DNA of 64,000 nt. Source: Fallopia convolvulus (taxonomy: Eukaryota; Streptophyta; Magnoliopsida; Caryophyllales; Polygonaceae). The position numbers were made by a program, and so were the translations under genes. Under the pieces are notes generated by a model that saw nothing but the letters and a program-made list of their open reading frames with translations, did not search any database and was not told the DNA's origin. Positions 48,362 through 60,787 of the stretch are shown here, one piece after another. The DNA lies in the NCBI GenBank assembly GCA_964016875.1, contig OZ024730.1, forward strand, positions 40,742,795 through 40,806,794, given 5' to 3'. Numbering within the stretch: the stretch's first letter is position 1; the number at the start of each line of letters is the position of its first letter.

Positions 48362-49410
48362 TGTGCTCCCAGTTCTATTTGTGCTAGTTGTCCTAAACAT
48401 AGTTTTGTTGCCCGAACTAGAGGAGTTAAACAACTCTAGGTTCATTAGAACTAATTTTTTCATTGCAGCTTGAAGTGGGTGACAATGAGCCTTGGTTTAT
48501 TGATAGTGCATGCTCAACTCATATGTTGGAGAACCTTGTGGATTTCATCTCACTTCAAGAGTATAAGGGAGGTCCCCTTCAATAACAACAATAAAGGTTG
48601 AATTCCAATTACATGTATGGTAAGCGTTTCATGAAATCTAATTGTTGATGATGTGCACTTGGTGGACAATATTGGTTTTAAATTGTTAAGTATTTGCCAA
48701 ATGTGTGCTAATGAAAAAATTCAACTTATTTTTGATAGTAGAGGTTGTCAGGTTATGGAAATAGACTCGGGTAAGATTCTTTTGAAGGGAGTATGTGAAA
48801 ACAGCCTTTATAAAGTGAATCCCTGTTTCGAACCCGAGGAGAAACTGTGTCTCAAATCAATTGTTGACGTCACCAACCAATGGTATAACAGATTTGGTCA
48901 CACAAGTTTGCAACTCATAGATAAACTTCACAAACAAGAGCTAGTCTGAGGACTACCTATGATTGATCCAAACAAGTATGAAGTGTGTGATGTATGTGTG
49001 AAAGGTAAGCAAGTAAGGTCATCCTTCCAATCAAAGGAGGTATGTACTTCTAGACCCTCATAGATGATTCATATATATTTTTGTGGTCCCATGAATGTCC
49101 AAAGTCGTGGAGGAAATAAATATATCTTTGTTATTGTCGATAAAATTTTCACGGTATACTTGCACAATTTTTATATCTTCTGAAGATTAGGTTTTTGAAG
49201 AATTTGAAGTATGGGTGAAGGCTTTTGAGAAGAAACTTGGAGTATCTCTTGTGTTAATTAGATTAGATCATGGTACTGGATTCGAGATTTCTGAGTTTTT
49301 GAAGTTTTGCAACAAAAATGGCATAAGTCACAACTTCTCGAAGTCAAGAGATCCTCAACGAAACGGTGTTGTCGAGAAGAAGAAACATACCTTGGAATAC
49401 ATGTCGAGAG
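48362..49410 (+). pseudogene. Ty1/copia protease and integrase (SIRE-like), decayed
   Basis: Continuation of the copia gene at 41338. EPWFIDSACSTHML (near 48495) is the protease site (family W.IDSGAS.HM); 48653-48949 is the GAG-pre-integrase part (VYKV-like block, then WYNRFGHTSLQLIDKL); CDVCVKGKQVRSSF follows; then integrase core pieces HIYFCGPMNVQSRGGNKYIF, RLDHGTGFEISEFLKFCNKN, GISHNFSKSRDPQRNGVVEK and LEYMSR. Stops and frameshifts throughout. It breaks off at about 49410, where LTR-like sequence of another element starts; RT and RNase H are not found. Confidence 0.85.
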
Positions 49411-52400
49411 GAAGAACCATACCGGCGGTGGGCTCCCTAGGTGGGCGGCGGCTCCCAAGGAGCTGCCGCCGTCCTCCGCTGCTCGTCTCCATCGTCGTTC
49501 CATCTTGTTCTCTTGCATGTGGAAAGGAAGAAGAAGGAGTAGGTGGGCTGATGCATTTGGGTTATTTTGAACCATTATTGTTCTGAGTTTTAGGCCATAA
49601 GTCATAAATTAACCCATCAAATTTTTATTATAGGAAAAAAAGGTGAAGCCCAATTCCGCCTTTCTCGATTTTCGTGCCCAATTCCCGACTCATATTTTAA
49701 TTACTGTTTTTTTGTAAAAGATTATTTTCATAAAAATAATATTTCTTTAAATTATTTGAATAAATATTACAAGTGGGCTAATAAAAAGGAATTTATAAAT
49801 TAAATTCATTTGCATGCTCATCTAGCAATTTTATAAAGTTTATAAAATTATATATGAAATCACCTTAAAATAATAATAAAGGAAATATTATTATTTAGCT
49901 TTCCAAACTAAATTATTGAAATAATAATTTAGAATAATTATTTACTCTTAAAAAAGGAAGTGATAGAATTTTAATATAAAAAATGAAATAAAGGATTTTT
50001 AAGACAATTCATTTCTTTTTACGATCACGGATTACTAGGTCAAGTTCTCGAGCTTTCTAGGTCTTCGTAATTCCGAGCTATCGTTACGAGCAATTCGAAT
50101 TCAAGGCAAGTGGATATTCTCCTTATGACCTTTTCAATATTTCGGTTTGATTAACTCTTTTATGTTGGGAACACACTTGTTTGCAAAAATAAATATAGGA
50201 TTTATTTATTTTGCTTAGAAATAAAAACACAATATTATTTATCGTTATTTGTATTATACTAGTATTGAACTTAGGTCCGATTGATGTGACCTTGTTTGTT
50301 TCAATCTCTTTTCGAGATTTGTAATGGATTAGTATAGGATTAGGGATGCGAATTTTGCCCCGACATATCGTTATAACTCACTGAGTGGTCCGGTTCCTCA
50401 CCCTCTCTTCCCTTGGTATTATCGAGTGGTATGACTCACCGCCCTCTCTCCCCTCGGTAATTTGGATCATGATCTTATCCGCTCCTACTTGAAGGAGGGA
50501 TGTTGCACCCTTGCTAGGTGTTGGAACTCTGTTCCATTTGTGGATCCGACTCTTGACGATCGTCTTTCCAATTTGAATGCTTATTCGGGGTTGTCTAGGT
50601 GGGCTTGGTATTTAAGTGCCTTCGGGTCACCACCCCGATATGGAGCTCCGAATATGATGAGGTTGATTGAGGTCCAATAGAGTTACGAGAGGCTTTTAAA
50701 AACTTAATGTGTAATGAAACATTCCCAACAATATTGTACTCTATAAGGAACTACATTCTCGTTGTATCCTTGATAGCTTGAATATAGGTATAGTTTAGAT
50801 GCATGTTTTATGTTTGTTTTGCATAGGTTTAGCTTAGTTTTTAGGATTTATCGTTTTCGGGTAGATTGTATGTTTTGCAGGTTTTTAGGTATTAGAGCAA
50901 AGAAAGGTGTGATCCGGGCTAGCTATGGTGGTGAGTTAGAGTGCATGAATGAAGATTGAAGAGATTCAAGTGAAGATATAAAGTGCATAACCGAATGGAG
51001 CCAAGTCAAGAGGAAGACACGACTCATATCAAGGCGGTGCGGGCTACAAAGACAGAGGGCGCGGCCACGCCACCCTAGGAAGAGCCCGCGCCGTATGCTT
51101 TTCGATGGAGAAGTTTGGGCCGAGTATTTGGGCTTCGAGTTGGGCCTTGGTATAATGATTTCCGACGTGTTTTTCGGGATAATTTGATCTTTGGATATCT
51201 TAGGGGTATTTAAACCTTGTTTTTAGATTCTCTTTCATAACTTAGAACATAATTTTGGACGCTAGGGTTTTCTCTCTAAAGGAGCAAACTTCAAACCTTT
51301 GTAAGTTTTTCTTAATTTTATTTATGCATTGCTAAATTCTATTGTGTTTGGCTAAGTTATTGAAGTCTTGATTTGCATATTGTTGTGAGGTTTGATTGAT
51401 TCTCAACAAACTTGAATAGAGTTTATTCCCTATGCTTAATTGAATCTAAACTAGGGTTTTGTTAGATTAGCTACCTAATTGAATGTCTAGTTATAATTGA
51501 ATCTGATTAATTACCATTCGGAGTTAATTTGATCAAGAGCAGAACTTTAATCAACTTAGTACCGGTTGGACTAGTTGGTTAAAGAAGGGAATAAATTCAC
51601 AAGTCACTTAAATGTCTAGTTGCTCTAAGTGCTTGTTTCTATAGATAACTTGAATCATTATGTTGTTATTTAATTGAATCTAGAAGGTCTTCTAGATTGT
51701 TAGATAATTAGGGTTGTTAGACTGGTAGTTCTATCAACTAAATCTAAAGTTCGGGTCATATTCTTTAGTGGGGTCATAATCCACAATAGATTATTCAAGT
51801 GAGAAGAGAATCAAGAGAATCAATGATCAACAAAGCAATGTCATGATGGATTTAACTAGTTGAACACGCCTGTCTCTCATATATTACAATCATATTTGCA
51901 TTCATATTTACTTTTATTCTGCATATTAGATTAGACTTTCAATCATAAACCCCCCTTTTAGTTACTTGGCATTTAAGTAACAACACAAATACACGAGTCT
52001 CTGTGGGTTCGATCTTTACTTGCCGCTCTACTGAGTTTGGTAAAGCTAAGGTTTCTTTGATAGGTATAACGACCACCGAAAATACCCCATCAATCCTTCT
52101 TCTCGTAAAATAGTTTATCTCTCTTTGAGATAAACTAGCTTCCGTTCTTAAAAGCTCCACAAAGATATTGTTACACTCAAATAAATCTTCTCCATTATCT
52201 TGTTGATAAATTGATGTTATTACCAAACCGTACCCTTGAACATTTTCATTCTCACTTGCTTAGTCTCCTTAGACTAATTCCATTTATTACCTCACTTTTG
52301 CCTGGTATTTCTCGCTCTTTGCGAAAATATCTAACTCTAGGAGAGTTTGCCATAAGGTTGAAGACGAAGGCTAGAAGGTTTGAGAAGATTTATTCAAGGA

Positions 52401-52776
52401 TAGAAGATCAAGACAAGACGACGTTGAAGCAAGGAAGAAATTTTCCTAAGGAAAAGAATTCAAAAGGTGGTGCACCAGCGCTTCCATTTTAAGCCAAGCA
52501 AGTCATCATCATATGAGTTGTCTGGGGAAAATATACTTTATTTTCATTACGTCTTTTCAACCCTTTTATAATATGGGCTTTATTTTCCGTTGCTTCATCC
52601 TTTGTAAAACAACTATCATGAACGAATGTTCTTATTAACGAATAAAATTTCCACTTTTAGTTCATTCTCTTTTAATTATGTATAATTAAATAATTTAAAG
52701 CCCTAGGTGACTTTGGACGGAAAAAATCCGAGGTCACTAGCGGTAGTACCCATTGTTGCAAAATAGGGGTCTTACA
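49411..52776 (+). mobile_element. Chromovirus-type LTR, 5'-truncated, split by a solo Athila-type LTR
   Basis: 49411-50770 and 52093-52776 read as one LTR related to, but clearly diverged from, that of the LARD-like element in inverted orientation: shared layout of a GC-rich stretch, GGCAAGTGG then GATTCTC/ATATTCTC, TTGGGAACA, TTAGGTCCG..GTGACCTTG, ATGACTC. It ends TCTTACA at 52776. The normal start is missing, so its left border with the copia relic is a truncation or rearrangement point. No genes. Confidence 0.65.
50771..52092 (+). mobile_element. Solo Athila-type LTR, 1322 bp (TSD ATCCT)
   Basis: Starts TGATAGCTTG, ends ACCCCATCA, flanked by ATCCT at 50766-50770 and 52093-52097. The last 170 bp or so match 55308-55486, the LTR end in front of the primer site of the element there, so both are one family. 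A GC word array (GGGCGCGGCC, GAGCCCGCGCC) lies at 51027-51108. No genes. Confidence 0.9.
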
Positions 52777-54016
52777 ATATGCTCCATTTGATTCTCATAC
52801 ACAATAACTATTGGCGTGGGATCAGTACTAGTACCACCTCCATTCTATCTAGACTCAGTCAGCAATACAATAAGCATTTCATCTATTTGTCCATGAGAAC
52901 TCCATTGGTAATAGTGAGGAACAAATCCCTTAGAAACAAGATGATACCGCACATCATCTACAGAAATAAGCTTCCTATTCTTGTAATCTCGACAAGGACC
53001 CATAATTTTTGCGGGTTAAATCTCGGCATCGACTTGCAAAACTCAATAAATTGCTCAATGCTAGCAACAAATTGTTCATTCAGAAATATGCTTCCTACTT
53101 TTGCACTTTCGACAAGGACACGATAATTTTTATGTATAACCAATATATGCTTTGTATTTAATTTAAAATGGTAATTAGCAACCACGTGGTGGATAATTAG
53201 CAACCATGTGGTTGCTAAGTCAGATTTTGCGACCACGTGATTGCCAATTCCACCCAGAAGGACATTTTACACTTATAATTTTATCTATAACATGCTATTT
53301 TTAAGTATTTAGCAACCATATGGACACTATTTAGCGTCCATCTGGTTGCTAAATATCAAATTAGAATCCAAAATAAATTTTAAAAAATACGAATGCTAAT
53401 TAATCCAAACATATATAACACAATCTCCTAAAATTATTTAAAATAAAAAATATGATAGCAACAATATTTGCGTAAATGAATAACACTTTACTATATAATA
53501 CGAAAAAACTATTACATGCATGTAAGTCTTATGGGACAAAAAATCAAACGAAATTCCTCTCTTCCTACAAATGAGATGCTCAAACAAGTATGCCTCGGAC
53601 TTATTTTGTGGATATTTTTGTTTATATATAAATAAGGAAGTGTGATGTATATATTGAAAATGAGTAGTGACCATGTGGACGCTAAATTGGCGGCAATTTT
53701 CCCTCGATTTCCGCAATGATGGTACGTATTTAGTTACACGATAGAATGCACACCAAAACTGATTTCTTTGGCGCCTATAATTAGGCATTTAGCATAATGT
53801 GGTTGCTAAATTTTGAGACCACCTTGTCATTAAATAATCTCATCAATATTTCCCGCGATGTTTTTTGACCATTGCATATGTGGTCGCTAATTCCGAGACC
53901 ACGTGGTCGCTAAGTTTTTTTTTGGTCTTAGATTTGGTGACCATGTGGTCTCTATTTAGCGACCATATTCAGTGGTCGCTAAATCCTGGACGCTAAATCA
54001 ATGGAATGGTGTAGTG
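52777..54016 (-). mobile_element. Second CACTA element, right end only
   Basis: Right terminus on -: CACTACACCATTCC, then GATTTAGCGTCC and TTAGCGACCACT, matching the terminus at 36432. Subterminal GTGGTTGCTAA / TTAGCGACCA words recur from 53170 on. 52777-53000 parallels 38087-38300 of the first CACTA (CTCCATTTGATT, then GAACTCCA.TTGTAATAGT, then ATGATA..GCACATCATCTAC), the transposase 5' end. The left end is lost at the LTR boundary. Confidence 0.75.
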
Positions 54017-54019
54017 CTA

Positions 54020-55038
54020 CTTAACCAAAGGCAATGTATTGGATGCACTAGACCGATATGTCGTTAAGTGCAACTATTTTTCCTCGAATTACAATTGGAG
54101 GCGCAATGGAGGTTATGGCACCTTGAACAAGCATTTAGCGAAAAAGGAAAAAGACAATTTGTGCATGATGTAAGGACAAACACAAATTGTCGAGTTTGCA
54201 ACTTCTTCCTCTCAAAATCCTCACCTTTTTTGTTATAATCATGAAGGTGGTGTTTATACTTTGTTCAAAGCTATATGTGTTGATCATTTGGCTTTTCAAT
54301 TTGTGAAAAATGTGGGTCTTAATGATTGAGTCACTAACAATTTGCAAACCAGTTATAAATGAACTACAAGAAAAACAATTAGGAACAATGTTCTTAAAGC
54401 ATATAAGATTTGTAAAAATGACTTGTCTCGGTTTTTTATCAAAATGATATTCGTGTTTCTATTTGTTGTGATATTGGGAGTGATCACTTTCAAACTCATT
54501 CATACATGAGTATTACATGTCATTTTATTGATGATCAAATTCACATGCAAAAACGAGTTTTTGCTTTTTCAGAATTTGATGGGGTGTATACCTCTACAAA
54601 TATTTGTAACATTTACATACTATTTTAGAACAGTATAGACTACTTCATAGAGTTTTTACAATTAAATTTGACAATGAATCTAACAACACCGCTTCTATTA
54701 GTGAATTGATTTAAGTTTGTCAACCGTGTTTTGGAAGTAAACTTTTCATGTATGATGTGATTGTCATATTTAAAACTTATGTGTTCAAGATGGTCTTAAG
54801 AGTTTTAAACATATTTCTTGAACCTATTAAACATGTTATTAACTACATTAAGCTAAAAATGAAGACCATGATGGAGTGGATGAAGTTTTGTAACGACAAC
54901 GATGTTGTAGCAATACGTTTTTCAAAAGAGGTCATTGATCATTGGAACTCCACTTATAAATTACTTCATCAATGTTTACATTTTAAACAACTTTTGGCTT
55001 CCTTTTTCACTCAACTTGTTCCGAATTCTCTAGCAATT
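54020..55038 (+). pseudogene. hAT-family transposase relic
   Basis: Scattered frames on + recall RICESLEEPER/Ac-type transposases in order: a BED-like end (GGYGTLNKHLAKKEKDN near 54110), DHLAFQFVKNVGLND (54275-54325), TTRKTIRNNVLKAYK (54365-54410), CDIGSDHFQTHSYMSITCHF (54468-54525), FAFSEFDGVYTSTNIC (54560-54605) and FSKEVIDHWNSTYKLLHQCL (54917-54975, the WNSTY block). Many stops and frame changes; the C-terminal dimerisation part is missing. Confidence 0.75.
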
Positions 55039-55307
55039 TGTAATATCCGCTATTTCTATATAAAAGAAACGGTTATTTATTTAATTAAGTTTTTTTCTCT
55101 AAATTGGAGATTTTAATTATTATTATAATTTTCTTACTATATTATTAAAAATTTATACAAGCTTATAATTATGGAAAATAAAATTTGATTAAATAAGATT
55201 AAATAAAATTTTGGAATTTAATTCAAAATAATTTATAATACAATTAAAAATTCAAAGGAAAGGACCAAAAGAAAAATGCGAGAGGTGGGACTCGAACCCA
55301 CGACTTC
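55039..55307 (+). repeat. Chromovirus-type LTR start, truncated
   Basis: TGTAATATCCGC interrupts the hAT relic and resembles the LARD-like LTR start TGTAATAACTGC. AT-rich to about 55275, then a tRNA-like T-arm. It stops where the Athila-type LTR end begins at 55308. No partner end or target duplication. Confidence 0.45.
55285..55301 (-). repeat. tRNA-like T-arm remnant
   Basis: On -, GTGGGTTCGAGTCCCAC: a perfect 5-bp stem with the TTCGAGT loop of tRNA T-arms. No matching D-arm, anticodon arm or 5' acceptor strand exists on either side, so this is not a tRNA gene. Confidence 0.7.
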
Positions 55308-55490
55308 TTATTCTGCATATTAGATTAGACTTTCAATCATAAACCCCCCTTTTAGTTACTTGGCATTTAAGTAATAACACAAATACACGAGTCTCTATGG
55401 GTTCGACCCTTACTTGTCGCTCTATTGAGTACGGCAAAGCTAAGGTTTCTTTGATAGGTATAACGAACACCGAAAATACCCCATCAAATT

Positions 55491-55508
55491 TGGCGTCGTT
55501 GTCGGGGA
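55491..55508 (+). promoter_or_regulatory. Primer-binding site, tRNA-Asp type, two changes
   Basis: TGGCGTCGTTGTCGGGGA, four bases after the LTR end CATCA at 55486. Two T for C changes relative to the site at 47019-47036 fit decay by cytosine deamination. Confidence 0.88.
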
Positions 55509-55562
55509 CTCGTCGCTATTTGTGTTCTTACTGTTGTGCTATTTTGGGTGTGAACTTGTTAT

Positions 55563-57061
55563 ATGGTTCATACCCATGCTACTAACTCATCTCCATTACT
55601 GTTTGATCCAGATTTTGACAAGACACTCATCAAGCTAAGGAAGGAAAATCGGGATCACTTTCGGGCTTTGCCGTTCGCTCTTGAAGAATCTGAATCTGCC
55701 GAGATGGGTGATCAAACGTTGAGACAGTTGACTGCACCAAATCTGGCACAACAATTGTTGGTGGTGCAATTTCCTGCTCTTATTGAGGAGTCAAGTTTGA
55801 GCTGAAATCTGGGTTAATTCACCTTTTGCCTTCATTCCATGGGCTTAGTGGTGAAGACCCCAACAAGCATCTCTCTGAATTTCATGTTGTGTGCTCAAGC
55901 ATGAAACCCGTTGATGTGACTCATGACCAAATTGCTCTGAGAGCCTTTCCTTTCTCTCTCAAGGATCAGGCTACAGATTGGTTTTACTACTTGGCTACGG
56001 GAAGTATTGACACATGGGCAAAGATGAACCAAACTTTTCTAGAGAAGTACTTCCCTTCTACAAGGCTCAACGATCTGAAAAAGAGGATTAGCAACATTGA
56101 ACAAGAAGCTAATGAGTCCTTGTACGAGTATTATGAGAGATGAGAGAATCACTTTTCAAGAGGTTGATAGCCAGTTGCCCTTTTCCAAGGCTACACTGAT
56201 CAACACTTGATTCTATATCTTTTTAATGGCCTCTTGGATGATGAGAGAAAAATGGTGAATGCAGCTTATCAATGCAACGTTCTCCACAAAACTCTTGCTG
56301 CTACATTTGAACTATTTACGCAACCGTCTGAGGGCACAAGACAGTTTAGAAAAGAGACTAGTTCTAAAGCTGCAAATTATGTGGTGGCTACTTCAAGAAT
56401 CCAGGATGAAGTCACTAAGCTGAAAACAATGATGAGGCAGCTTTTACAACAAGGTGGAAGACAATAGGTGAAATCCTGTGAAATATGCTTTGACAACATG
56501 CACCTCACTAATGCTTGCCCTACACTTCAAGATCCAAATGCTGAGGTGAATGCATTGGGAGGCTATGGACCACCTAGGCCGAGGTATGACCCGTTCTCCA
56601 ACACTTACAATCCTGGTAGGAGGGATCATCCTAACCTGAGGTACGATAATTCAAACAATCAACAGTTCAATCAGCAGGGTGGCCAAGCACCTTGCGGGCC
56701 ACCTTTCCAACCCCTTCCTCAAGGAGCCAATCAGAATGCCATGTCTACTGAAGATATGATTCGGACTTTTGCACAAACCGTGACCACAATGCAAGGCTCT
56801 ATGAGTCAATTTCAACAGGAGACCAAGTCTAGCATTCACAACTTGGAGACCCAAGTGAGCCAAATTGCCAATGTTGTGGGCAAACTAGAGGCTAGGGATT
56901 CAAGCAAGCTTCCTTCTCATACCGAACTGAATCCAAGACAGAATGTTAATGCCATCACTTTACGTAGTGGCAAGACAATAAATAGGAAGCCCGGGACAAT
57001 CTTCAAATTAATGAGGGGAGGAGTACGAAGGGAAAATAAACAAACATGGAGATCCAGATGA
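55563..57061 (+). pseudogene. Athila-type gag
   Basis: N-terminal part 55563-55805; core 55826-56143 (GEDPNKHLSEFHVVCSSMKP, then FPFSLKDQATDWFYYL and FLEKYFPSTR, the retrotransposon gag domain); 56207-56467; then after an in-frame TAG at 56465-56467 a CCHC knuckle CEICFDNMHLTNAC (C-x2-C-x4-H-x4-C), YNPGRRDHPNLRY and the ITLRSGKTI landmark at about 56955. At least three stops or frame changes. A GCGCGGG word cluster follows at 57060-57150. Confidence 0.88.
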
Positions 57062-57189
57062 GCGCGGGCTAAAACATGAAGTGACGGGACCGCGCCCTAT
57101 TGAGCCGAGCCCGCGTAATTACACCAGTGAGTTCGAGAAACTTGACGCGGGGGAAATGCTATTATGAATGATGCTTCAGATTTAGGTTT

Positions 57190-57911
57190 AAGAACTGACC
57201 TGCAGGAAGTGGTGGCTGAGTTGAATGCTCACTTTGAGCGTCCACTTATGCCACCGGGCTCAAAGCCCATGCCACTAACCTTGCCAAGCGAGAAGCTTTT
57301 GCCATCTATTGTGTAGGCACTAGTGGTAGAATTGAAGCAACTTCCAGACCATCTTAAGTATGCTTTCTTAGGTGATGGGGACACTTTATTGGTAATCATA
57401 TCCAACAAGCTCACCAAGTAGCAAGAGGAAAGATTGGTGGCAGTTTTGAGGGAGCATAAGATAATCATAGGATGGACCATTACAGACATTAAAGAGATTA
57501 GTCCCTCAACATGTATGCATCAGATTCTATTGGAAGATGAAGCTACACCCTCTAGACAGCCCCAAGGATTCCTTTTGGACTGTGCAACGCCTCAGCTACA
57601 TTCCAACGGTGTATGGTTAGTATCTTTTCTGAGTACATTGAAAAATTCATTGAGGTATTTATGGATGATTTCACTGTTCATGGGAATGATTTTGATTCAT
57701 GCTTAACTGACTTGACACTTGTGCTTAAAAGATGTGAAGATACTAATCTTGTTCTTAATTTTGAAAAATGTCATTTTATGATAGAACAAGGTATAGTATT
57801 AGGCCATGTGTGTCTTGTAGGGGTGTTGAGGTCGATAAGGCTAAGGTTGAAGTGATTCAATATTTTCCTTATCCTACTAATGTGCATGAAGTGCGTTCTT
57901 TTTTAGGCCAT
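57190..57911 (+). pseudogene. Athila-type reverse transcriptase, first part, with an internal deletion
   Basis: LKQLPDHLKYAFLGDGDTLL, RLVAVLREHKIIIGWTI and SPSTCMHQILLEDEATPSRQ are the start of Athila RT. The chain then jumps to a CNAPATFQRCM-like block and FIEVFMDDFTVHGNDFDSCL, where FMDD is the catalytic box. Part of the fingers and palm, including the first catalytic Asp, is lost. It ends in RSFLGH at 57911, where a solo LTR begins. Confidence 0.87.
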
Positions 57912-59235
57912 TGATACGCTCTAGTTTAGTATGGTTAACTCTTGTATTTTAGGTATGATTTGAGTGTGTTTAGGTTAGTTTTTGAGCACAATTGTCATAT
58001 GAAGACCGAAGACATGATTTGAAGAATTGCAAGAGTTTTAAAGACAAGTGTTGATTTGGAGTTGTTTTGACGCCATTTTCTTATGAAGCATCGTTCGGGA
58101 GATACGGTGATCGGATGAAGCTGAATTTGGTATCATTGGAAAGCTAACTCGAAGAGATACAATTCATGTTTTTACGGTGAGTTCAAATTCCAACTCTAAG
58201 TTGGTCAAAACCACCTCCGAAGTTGACATTAGAAGGCTGTCACGAGACCCGCGCTCGCAGGTAGAAACCGCGCTCGCGGGTGGAAACCGCGCTTGCGGTT
58301 GGCCAAGGATCCGCGGACGCTGAAGACTAATGGAGCCGCGCTCGCGGCTATAGCCCGCGCTCGCGGGTCGCTGTTTTCCAGCGCCGACTCGGTTTTATTT
58401 TATCTTTTATCTATTTTTATATCTTTAAGTTTCTGTTGTTTTTCTACTATTAAAGCCTTGTTTCATAGCAGACTTTAGGGGGACACATAATCACACATTA
58501 TCTAGCATTCTTTTACTTTTTTAGGTTTTATTTCAGTTTTATTGTAGAGAACTAATTTCCCTTGGAGTTTGTTTAATCAAGGAAGCCTTTTTATGTAATT
58601 CGTGAGATTCTGGTAACTTTTCTATCCCTTGGTTAATATCAAAACTCTTGTGCTAAATTTTATGATTATCAACTGATTTCTCTTGGTGCACAACTTGTTG
58701 AATTTGATTGATATTCTACTGTTTGGATTAGTTTGATTGTTGTCTGTGCAATCTTATTTATCCTTGAAACAACTCTTTTCTAGGATCGTGGACTAGAATT
58801 GAGAAAGAATGTTTGATTGTTATTGTATGCATGAGACTCGTAGCTTGATTGCATGATTGATATCCTTCTATCCTTAATTCTTTGCATGATTTGAATGAAG
58901 CGTTCTTGTTCATATCATAATTTCGCTTGGACCGTGGACAAGCGGAAATCTTTTATAAGGATTGGAATTAACCTGGGAATTAATAGAAAAGTGGATGAAT
59001 TGATGATCGAATGATTAAAAAGGTGGAATTGATTAAATGAACTCTGCTTTTCCTTAATTGATTTGATACCTAAATTTACTTGCTTGTTTAAATTCTCAAA
59101 ACCCCTGTTTTGCTCTTTGCTGATTGTTCAGAAAACCGATTCTCTTGGGTTCGATCCCTTACTTGCATACTATACTAGTTTGTAGTTTAGGGTAATTTAT
59201 TTTTGATCTTAGCAACAACGACTTTAGCCGAGTCA
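57912..59235. mobile_element. Solo LTR, 1324 bp, in the RT region (TSD GCCAT)
   Basis: Starts TGATACGCTC, ends CCGAGTCA, flanked by GCCAT at 57907-57911 and 59236-59240. Removing it with one GCCAT rejoins the codons of LGH and AGFYRRF in frame. A word array with CCGCGCTCGCGG-like units lies at 58248-58375, 336-463 nt from the left end. The layout suggests an Athila-type LTR in + orientation, different in family from 50771-52092. No gene. Confidence 0.92.
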
Positions 59236-59240
59236 GCCAT

Positions 59241-60764
59241 GCAGGGTTTTACCGCAGGTTTATTAGACACTTCTCAAAGATTGCCTCCCCCTTATGTGAG
59301 TTGTTGAAGAAAGAAGCCGATTTTGAGTTTGGTGAGGCTTGCAAGATGGCGCTTGATGAGCTAAAACTCCGCCTCACCACAACTCCCATTATCCAAGCCC
59401 CAGATTGGTCTCTCCCCTTTGAGATCATGTGTGATGCTAGTGATTATGCAGTGGGGGCTATTTTGGGACAAAAGAAGGGCAGGCATCTCATGTGATTCAC
59501 TATGCCTCTATGACATTGAATGAGGCTACACAACGGAGGAGCTATTGGCAATTGTGTTTGCATTGGAGAAATTTCGCTCTTACTTGTTGGGAATAAAAGT
59601 GATTGTATACACAAACCATGCAGCACTCCGCTATCTGATGACGAAGAAGGAGGCCAAGCCCAAGTTAATCAGGTGGATCTTGTTGAGTGAGTTCAAATTG
59701 AGATCAAGGACAAAAAGGGGGCAGAAAATATGGTTGCTGATCATTTGAGTCGTCTGGTGATGGAAGAACAAAGCAGCCTAAAGAGTTCACCCATTCAGGA
59801 GGAATTTCCTGATGATACCTTGTTTGCTATTAAGGTTGTAAAACCTTGGTATGCACACTTTGTCAATTTCCTGGTTATGGGTAAGTTCCCACCAACGTTC
59901 AAGAAGGCTCAAAAGGACAACTTAAGAAGTGAAGCAAGGTACTACATATGGGATGATCCATATTTGTGGAAGCACTGCGCTGATCAGGTAATCCGACAAT
60001 GTATCCTGAATAATGAGGTAACATCTATCTTGACCTTTTGTCATAACTATGCATGTGGTCATGTGGGGGGCATTTTAGTTATAACAAAACAACTAGGAAG
60101 GTATTGGATGCATGATTTTACTGGCCTAGCATTTTTAGGGATGCTCATGGCTTTTGTAAATCCTATGACCGATGTCAAAGAGTTGGGAATATGTCCCAAA
60201 AGAATGAGATGCCTCAATCACCTATTATTTTTTGTGAAATTTTTGATGTATGGGGCATTGACTTCATGGGTCCATTTCCTAATTCTTTTGGGAATTATTA
60301 TATCTTTTGGTAAAGCATGTCACTTGCCGGTGGAGATTCAACACAAAGCATATTGGGCAGTCAAGAAGGGCAACATGTAAGCCGATGAGGTGGAGGAATT
60401 CAAGAAGCTTCAACTCCAAGAATTTGAAGAAATCAGGCTTGAGTCTTATGACAATGCAGTAATATACAATGAAAAGACAAAGGTCTGGCAAGACAAGCAT
60501 ATTTGGAGGAAGAATTTCAAAGTTGGAGACAATGTACTTTTGTTTCAATCCCGCGTCAAGTTGTTTCCTGGAAAATTGAGCTTTAGATGGAGTCGTCCTT
60601 TTGTGGTGGCTCATGTATATCCACATGGCGTTGTTGACATCTATGACAGAGCCACTCACTCCATCTTCAAAGTGAATGGTCAGAGGTTGAAGCCATACTA
60701 TGACGGATTGAACAATGCCACTTTAGAAGAGACGGCTCTACAAGAGCTGAAAGAGGAGCCCTGA
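59241..60764 (+). pseudogene. Athila-type RNase H and integrase, with the integrase core deleted
   Basis: GFYRRFIRHFSKIASPLCEL, then FEIMCDASDYAVGAILGQ (RNase H start, 59425-59475), a frameshift, [11 protein letters not shown] (59598), MVADHLSRL (59730), integrase zinc-finger remains (CHNYACGHVGG, 60042) and a [13 protein letters not shown] block in a shifted frame (60265-60300). The text then jumps to KACHLPVEIQHKAYWAVK, so most of the DDE core is missing. The tail 60390-60764 is intact: FKVGDNVLLFQSRVKLFPGK, RWSRPFVVAHVYPHGVVDIY, FKVNGQRLKPYYDGL. Confidence 0.87.
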
Positions 60765-60787
60765 TATCGTTTTTACGTCAAGCTAAT

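Noticed and set aside
55285..55301. Possible tRNA gene
   Set aside because: Only the T-arm is present.
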